Source of the DNA: an uncultured Spartobacteria bacterium
GTDB lineage: Bacteria > Verrucomicrobiota > Verrucomicrobiia > Chthoniobacterales > Chthoniobacteraceae
Reading direction: 5' to 3'
NCBI GenBank assembly: GCA_903919125.1
Contig: CAIXGS010000027.1
Span: 62,001 to 126,000 of the forward strand
Length of the DNA: 64,000 nt
How positions within the stretch are numbered: the stretch's first letter is position 1; each line of letters begins with the position of its first letter. Position numbers and translations under genes: made by a program. The notes under the pieces were generated by a model. That model did no database searches. It was not told the DNA's origin and saw only the letters and a program-made list of their open reading frames with translations. Positions 60,124-64,000 of this stretch are shown piece by piece.

Positions 60124-62595
60124 TCAGACTTCGCGGGCTGCAAGTGTGCCTCGCGTGACACCCAACTGCGATTGAGCATGAAACTCCCGCCAAAGCGATC
60201 CACCACTGCGCTCACCTCTCAAGAGTGCCTGATACGCTCCGATGAGCCGCCCAGTCGCCGCCCCGTCTTCTTCCAACAACTCCACCCTAAAGCGACGCAA
60301 GCCCGCTCCAAACAGCGCATCGTAAAACTGCGCCCCAGTCTGGGCCACCGCGTTAAACAGCGTGTTGCGGCACCCGGCGTCCGCCCGCAAAGGATGTTCC
60401 TTTCCGACACGATCGCGCAAGTGCACCTTTTGCGTGTCACACGGACGGCCGCAATCGAGAAACGAACTTCCTTTCGAAAGAAACGCGGCGAAGACACAGT
60501 GCTCCATGTGGAACATTGGAATATGTTGATGCAAGGTAAGTTCCAATCCACCCAACGCCTCCCTTGGCAACCCCAGCGCAAGATCCAATACCTGCTCCAA
60601 GGTGAGATCGTAGGACACAGTCAGTGTCTCCAAGCCCCGGCGTAAAAACTCCTGAGCCGTGAGAGGGTTGGACACGTTCAGCGAAAAATCTCCCACCAGA
60701 CGAACACTCGAGCCGCCCGCCGCATCTCGGAAAAACTCGATGGCGCCGAGATTTCGCACCAATACTCCATCAGGCTGCGCGTTTTGGATGAGACGGAAAA
60801 AGCCCTGTTCCGCTGCCTTTTGAATGCGTGGCGTCGCAAGCCAAATCGAGGCAGGTACAGAACGTGAGCGCACTCTCGCGACGGAATCCTTATAGCGACG
60901 CACATCTTCAAAATCCAAATAAACCTGCTCCACACCGGCCTCCAGAGCCGCTTCCAACTGTTCGTCGGTGCGGCACAGCACCGTCAGCTTCGGCAGTTCG
61001 AGCGACTCACGCTGCATCGCAGCGGGATCCAGCAAAGTTTGCCAGGAATCCGCGAGCTCAACGCGTACCGGAAGCGTCGCCTCTTCCAAGCGCACGCCCA
61101 AAGCGCGACGGACTCGGTTGAGCTCCGATATGGGGAGGATCACCGGCTCGGAAAACTCCACGGTTAGCGACTCCACTTCAAAGGGAGCGTCGCCAAAACG
61201 ATCCAAGTGTTCGAGGAGGCGGGCGTGCGTTAAAGGCGCGTTGCGGGCCGCTTGCAAGGGAATTTGTGAGTCCTCGGACGCTAGAATAACCCCGTTGTTA
61301 TCTAATGCTTGCACTGTCAGAAAACCACTAGGAGAACCTGTAGCGCGCATCCGTAAAGCCATCCTGCGCCGCGGCGCAATCGCCCCCGCGTAGGACTGTT
61401 GAAGGCGTTTGTTGAGCGCGGGATCGTCCGTCTTCCATACCCGATCGCCGACCTGAAATTTTGCAAACTGCAAATGGTCCCGTTGAAAGAACAACCGCCT
61501 CCCCCGAATCTCAAAAATGCGGCCACCCTGCTCGTGATTTGTATCGCCCCCCGTATCAAACACGATTCCGTCACCGGGCTGCAAAGGCACTAAAGCGTCT
61601 AGCTCCACATAATCTTTCCCGATGGCCGTCAATCGACCCACAAACGGACCGCGCTTTTTCCCAAAGCGCGCGGGAACTAATTGTTGATGATCAACTCCTT
61701 CCATCCAACCGTGAAACAATCCGCGCGAGAAGGACATCTCCAACTGATAACGATCCGCTGCACTGGCAGGCATTCCCTCCCCTTCCAACGCGGCGTCCAG
61801 CGCTCTGCGGTAGACTTGGCAAACCGCGGCAACGTATTCCGGAGCCTTGAGGCGGCCCTCGATTTTGAAGGAAGTCACGCCCGCCTTAAGCAGCGCCGGG
61901 ATGTGATCGACAGCTGCGAGATCCTGAGGAGAGAGGAGATATTTTTTATCCCCCAGATCTTTGTGCACTCCATCCACAATCAAGTCGTAGGGCATCCTGC
62001 ACGCTTGGGCACACTCCCCGCGATTCGCACTCCGCTGACCAAGCGCCTCGCTCGTAAGACATTGCCCGGAGTATGCAACGCAAAGCGCCCCGTGTACAAA
62101 AACCTCAAGCGGAGTGGGGTTTTCGAAGTCGTGCTCGAATCGCTCCAATTCCCGCAGGGAAACCTCCCGTCCGAGCACCACGCGCCGCACGCCAAGGTCG
62201 CGAGCAAAGCGCACGCCCTCGGGAGAGGTGATGGTCATTTGAGTGGAGGCGTGAACGGCCAAATCCGGGACGATTTTTCGCGCGAGTTTGATGAGTCCAA
62301 CATCCTGCACAATAATAGAATCCACGCCTGAACGGCTCAATAGCCGAAGCGCGGCGGCTGCGTCATCCAGCTCACCAGTGAACACCAGCGTATTGAGCGC
62401 CACATAGGCCCGCACACCTGAGCGGTGACAAAAGCGCACCACTTCAGGAAGGTCACTTTCGGAAAAGTTGTCCGCGCGCATTCGGGCGTTAAACCTTGGC
62501 AGTCCGAAATAAACCGCGTCCGCACCGTTTGCTACAGCAGCGCGAACACAATCCCAGTTGCCTGCCGGCGCGAGAAGTTCGGGGTGTTGAGACAT
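60124..62595 (-). CDS. U32 peptidase family protein (RlhA/TrhP-like)
   Basis: An 823-residue U32 family protein. The N-terminal U32 domain (1-300) has PELLAPAGNWDCVRAAVANGADAVYFGL, CVAYSGQCLTSEALGQRSANRGECAQACR (cysteines for an Fe-S cluster) and FKIEGRLKAPEYV. A central region follows (DUF3656-like) and then a second U32-like barrel (ending HQHIPMFHMEHCVFAAFLS and CGRPCDTQKVHLRD). The long bipartite form includes proteins that hydroxylate RNA bases, for example RlhA on 23S rRNA and TrhP on tRNA wobble uridine. Which applies here cannot be decided. No protease activity is assumed. Confidence 0.88.
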   Translation of the reverse strand: MSQHPELLAPAGNWDCVRAAVANGADAVYFGLPRFNARMRADNFSESDLPEVVRFCHRSGVRAYVALNTLVFTGELDDAAAALRLLSRSGVDSIIVQDVGLIKLARKIVPDLAVHASTQMTITSPEGVRFARDLGVRRVVLGREVSLRELERFEHDFENPTPLEVFVHGALCVAYSGQCLTSEALGQRSANRGECAQACRMPYDLIVDGVHKDLGDKKYLLSPQDLAAVDHIPALLKAGVTSFKIEGRLKAPEYVAAVCQVYRRALDAALEGEGMPASAADRYQLEMSFSRGLFHGWMEGVDHQQLVPARFGKKRGPFVGRLTAIGKDYVELDALVPLQPGDGIVFDTGGDTNHEQGGRIFEIRGRRLFFQRDHLQFAKFQVGDRVWKTDDPALNKRLQQSYAGAIAPRRRMALRMRATGSPSGFLTVQALDNNGVILASEDSQIPLQAARNAPLTHARLLEHLDRFGDAPFEVESLTVEFSEPVILPISELNRVRRALGVRLEEATLPVRVELADSWQTLLDPAAMQRESLELPKLTVLCRTDEQLEAALEAGVEQVYLDFEDVRRYKDSVARVRSRSVPASIWLATPRIQKAAEQGFFRLIQNAQPDGVLVRNLGAIEFFRDAAGGSSVRLVGDFSLNVSNPLTAQEFLRRGLETLTVSYDLTLEQVLDLALGLPREALGGLELTLHQHIPMFHMEHCVFAAFLSKGSSFLDCGRPCDTQKVHLRDRVGKEHPLRADAGCRNTLFNAVAQTGAQFYDALFGAGLRRFRVELLEEDGAATGRLIGAYQALLRGERSGGSLWREFHAQSQLGVTRGTLAAREV

Positions 62596-62628
62596 GGGGC
62601 AGATGGTGTTGAGACGGACTACCGAGAG

Positions 62629-63132
62629 TTAAGTTGGCGCACCGAGCAGCGCGGAAAGCTCGAGCTGCACTTCTGCGATTTGGTCCATTCGCAATTGAGG
62701 ATCGGGGATAAGTAAAGCCTCGCCCGTCTTTGGAAATTGGTAAACGCGGCTGATTGAACCATCTTCTTCACGAAGCACTTCCACTTCTTTAATGATGCGC
62801 TTGCGCTCCAACATCACAGCCAGAATATAGCGGATATTGCGCAGCTCAGGATCTGGATCCGCCATGACTGTCCGTAACAACTGTTCTGCAGTCTGCTTGC
62901 CCAACGGTTCCGGCGGCTTGGCGGGTGGCGGCTCAAACTTGGAGCGCCACACCGAAAAAGGAACGGGTGCGTCAGCAGGTCGGGCACGGAGCGCGTCTTC
63001 GCAGAGATCCTCGCGCCGGAGCACTTCGACCTCGCGAAATAGAAGCGTGTGAAACACCTCTCCGGCGATGAAAGCAACGCCTGTGGCGGAGCAACATTCG
63101 CTCCGCTGTTGAATACTCCAATCCTGACTCAA
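62629..63132 (-). CDS. Conserved protein of unknown function
   Basis: A 167-residue protein. The N-terminus WSIQQRSECCSATGVAFIAGEVFHTLLF contains two adjacent cysteines and a glycine-rich strand. A Pro-rich middle (PPPAKPPEPLG) and a helical C-terminus (LRNIRYILAVMLERKRIIKE) follow. I recall similar proteins in verrucomicrobia and planctomycetes but no assigned function. It starts 34 bp before the U32 gene on the same strand and probably belongs to the same transcript as the permease upstream. Confidence 0.6.
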   Translation of the reverse strand: MSQDWSIQQRSECCSATGVAFIAGEVFHTLLFREVEVLRREDLCEDALRARPADAPVPFSVWRSKFEPPPAKPPEPLGKQTAEQLLRTVMADPDPELRNIRYILAVMLERKRIIKEVEVLREEDGSISRVYQFPKTGEALLIPDPQLRMDQIAEVQLELSALLGAPT

Positions 63133-63235
63133 AGCATCTCCCCTAAGTTGTTGAATGAAAGCTGTATGACTTGAGGAAAATTTCTCTTAATCCCAACGAG
63201 CGTACTGTTAAAGCGGTGGTTCATAGAGTGAAATT

Positions 63236-64000
63236 TTACAGTCTCCTTAGAAACAAACTCGAAAAATCGCGGTTGGCGGAGCGCATCCAAAACAGACAAA
63301 AACCGATACAAAAGAATAAAACATGAGGGCCCCAAGCAGCGACTTCTGGAGCAATGCGTCCAGCTTTGCCAAGGGCGAGGAAAAGACTGCGCAGGACAAG
63401 CAAAAGAAAGAACAGGAAAATGGCAATTCCAGCGCCCTGAACTGTGCCGCGCCGTGAGAATACAATTCCAAGCGGTGCAGCAATTAAGATTACAATAAGA
63501 CAAGACCAAGGCAACGCCCAACGGTCTTGAAGGACGGTGCGAAATGGAGCCAGTTGCGGTTTAGAAAAATCGTAGTTGTTCGTCAAATACTCGTTCAACT
63601 CGGGCGTGGTAAGTTGGTTCGGATCAAGTCGCGAAGAAGCAATGCGCCATGGTGTTTCAAGCCACCCTTCCAAGGTGCGTTGTCCTTGTGCTTCAAAATT
63701 GTCGATCTTGAGGACTTCACCTTCCGCATTGAGATCCACAATGACACCGCGCTGGAGCGTCCAACGGTGCGTTGCTGGATCATGTATCGCTTTCGCAGCG
63801 TACCATTTACGGGTGATGTTTCCCAACTCGTCTTGTTGTAGAATCTGGACGCCTTCAAGCACGGAACCACTCGGGCGGAGGCGTCGCACAAACCAAGTCC
63901 GATTACTAAGCCGATCCCGAAACAAATGCGCGTCGACTTGGTCACGAGGCGCATCATTGGAGCGGGCCTGACGCAGACCATCGATTACGGCGCGCTTAAA
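63236..64000 (-). CDS. LptF/LptG-type LPS export permease, C-terminal part
   Basis: The frame is open to the window's right edge, so the N-terminus is missing. The visible ~254 residues include the beta-jellyroll region (GVIVDLNAEGEVLKIDNFEAQ), a TELNEYL-like segment, and a membrane domain with three TM helices (CLIVILIAAPLGIVFSRRG, IAIFLFFLLLVLRSLFLALG, LFFCIGFCLFWM). AAPLGI with a following arginine pair is the YjgP/YjgQ family signature. It works with LptB to extract LPS from the inner membrane, so the organism should have LPS. Confidence 0.85.
   Translation of the reverse strand, partial: FKRAVIDGLRQARSNDAPRDQVDAHLFRDRLSNRTWFVRRLRPSGSVLEGVQILQQDELGNITRKWYAAKAIHDPATHRWTLQRGVIVDLNAEGEVLKIDNFEAQGQRTLEGWLETPWRIASSRLDPNQLTTPELNEYLTNNYDFSKPQLAPFRTVLQDRWALPWSCLIVILIAAPLGIVFSRRGTVQGAGIAIFLFFLLLVLRSLFLALGKAGRIAPEVAAWGPHVLFFCIGFCLFWMRSANRDFSSLFLRRL

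Overview
The window looks like chromosomal DNA from a Gram-negative member of the PVC superphylum, most likely Verrucomicrobiota. The main pointers are a double-length fused UvrA with four ATPase cassettes (a form known from Chlamydia), an LptF/LptG-type LPS-export permease at the right edge, a sulfatase, type II secretion pseudopilins, several proteins typical of verrucomicrobia and planctomycetes, and moderately GC-rich sequence throughout. No complete transposon, prophage or CRISPR array was seen. Taxonomy is inferred from gene content only.

Layout. 1-5.3 kb: end of a TatD-like hydrolase, PBP2, dihydroneopterin aldolase, an M24 peptidase and an HI0933-type flavoprotein, all on + and nearly abutting. 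5.4-14.8 kb: a flagellin and glycosylation island. Two short flagellin genes flank a small TPR protein, two glycosyltransferase-like proteins and a 1424-residue protein built from two successive TPR plus SPINDLY/GT41 modules. Sigma-28-like and sigma-54-like promoter candidates lie at the island's genes. 14.9-24 kb: phosphodiesterase, PanD, a WYL regulator, a PaaK-like ligase, an EVE protein, an LRR protein, DUF971, YggS, and a LysR gene preceded by an 8-bp tandem repeat. 24-29 kb: a 1239-residue fusion of TIM barrel, LamG, quinoprotein propeller and cytochrome c, divergent from a PAS-AraC regulator. 29-33 kb: MBL hydrolase, PgsA and 6-phosphogluconate dehydrogenase.

33-38.4 kb: a tightly overlapping operon of a YkgJ-type protein and type II secretion components (GspH, I, J, K, L, M-like and a C/P-like periplasmic protein). 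38.4-45.7 kb: Rpe, tRNA-Asn, an operon of putative di-iron protein, SDR and esterase divergent from an AraC regulator, a frameshifted propeller remnant, tRNA-Ala, SmpB, RNA polymerase omega and DUF1802. 45.8-51.5 kb: a PHP protein and a complete dltD-dltC-dltX-dltA-dltB operon on the minus strand, including a 48-residue DltX. 51.7-64 kb: fused UvrA, acyl-lipid desaturase, sulfatase, U32 peptidase-like protein, a conserved unknown and the LPS permease.

Two regions stand out. The first is the flagellin island, where a duplicated TPR-GT41 enzyme beside two flagellins suggests dedicated O-glycosylation of the filament, comparable in logic to the FlmG system of Caulobacter. The second is the full Dlt pathway in an organism that also carries an LPS exporter and so should lack teichoic acids. 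It implies D-alanylation of some other envelope polymer.
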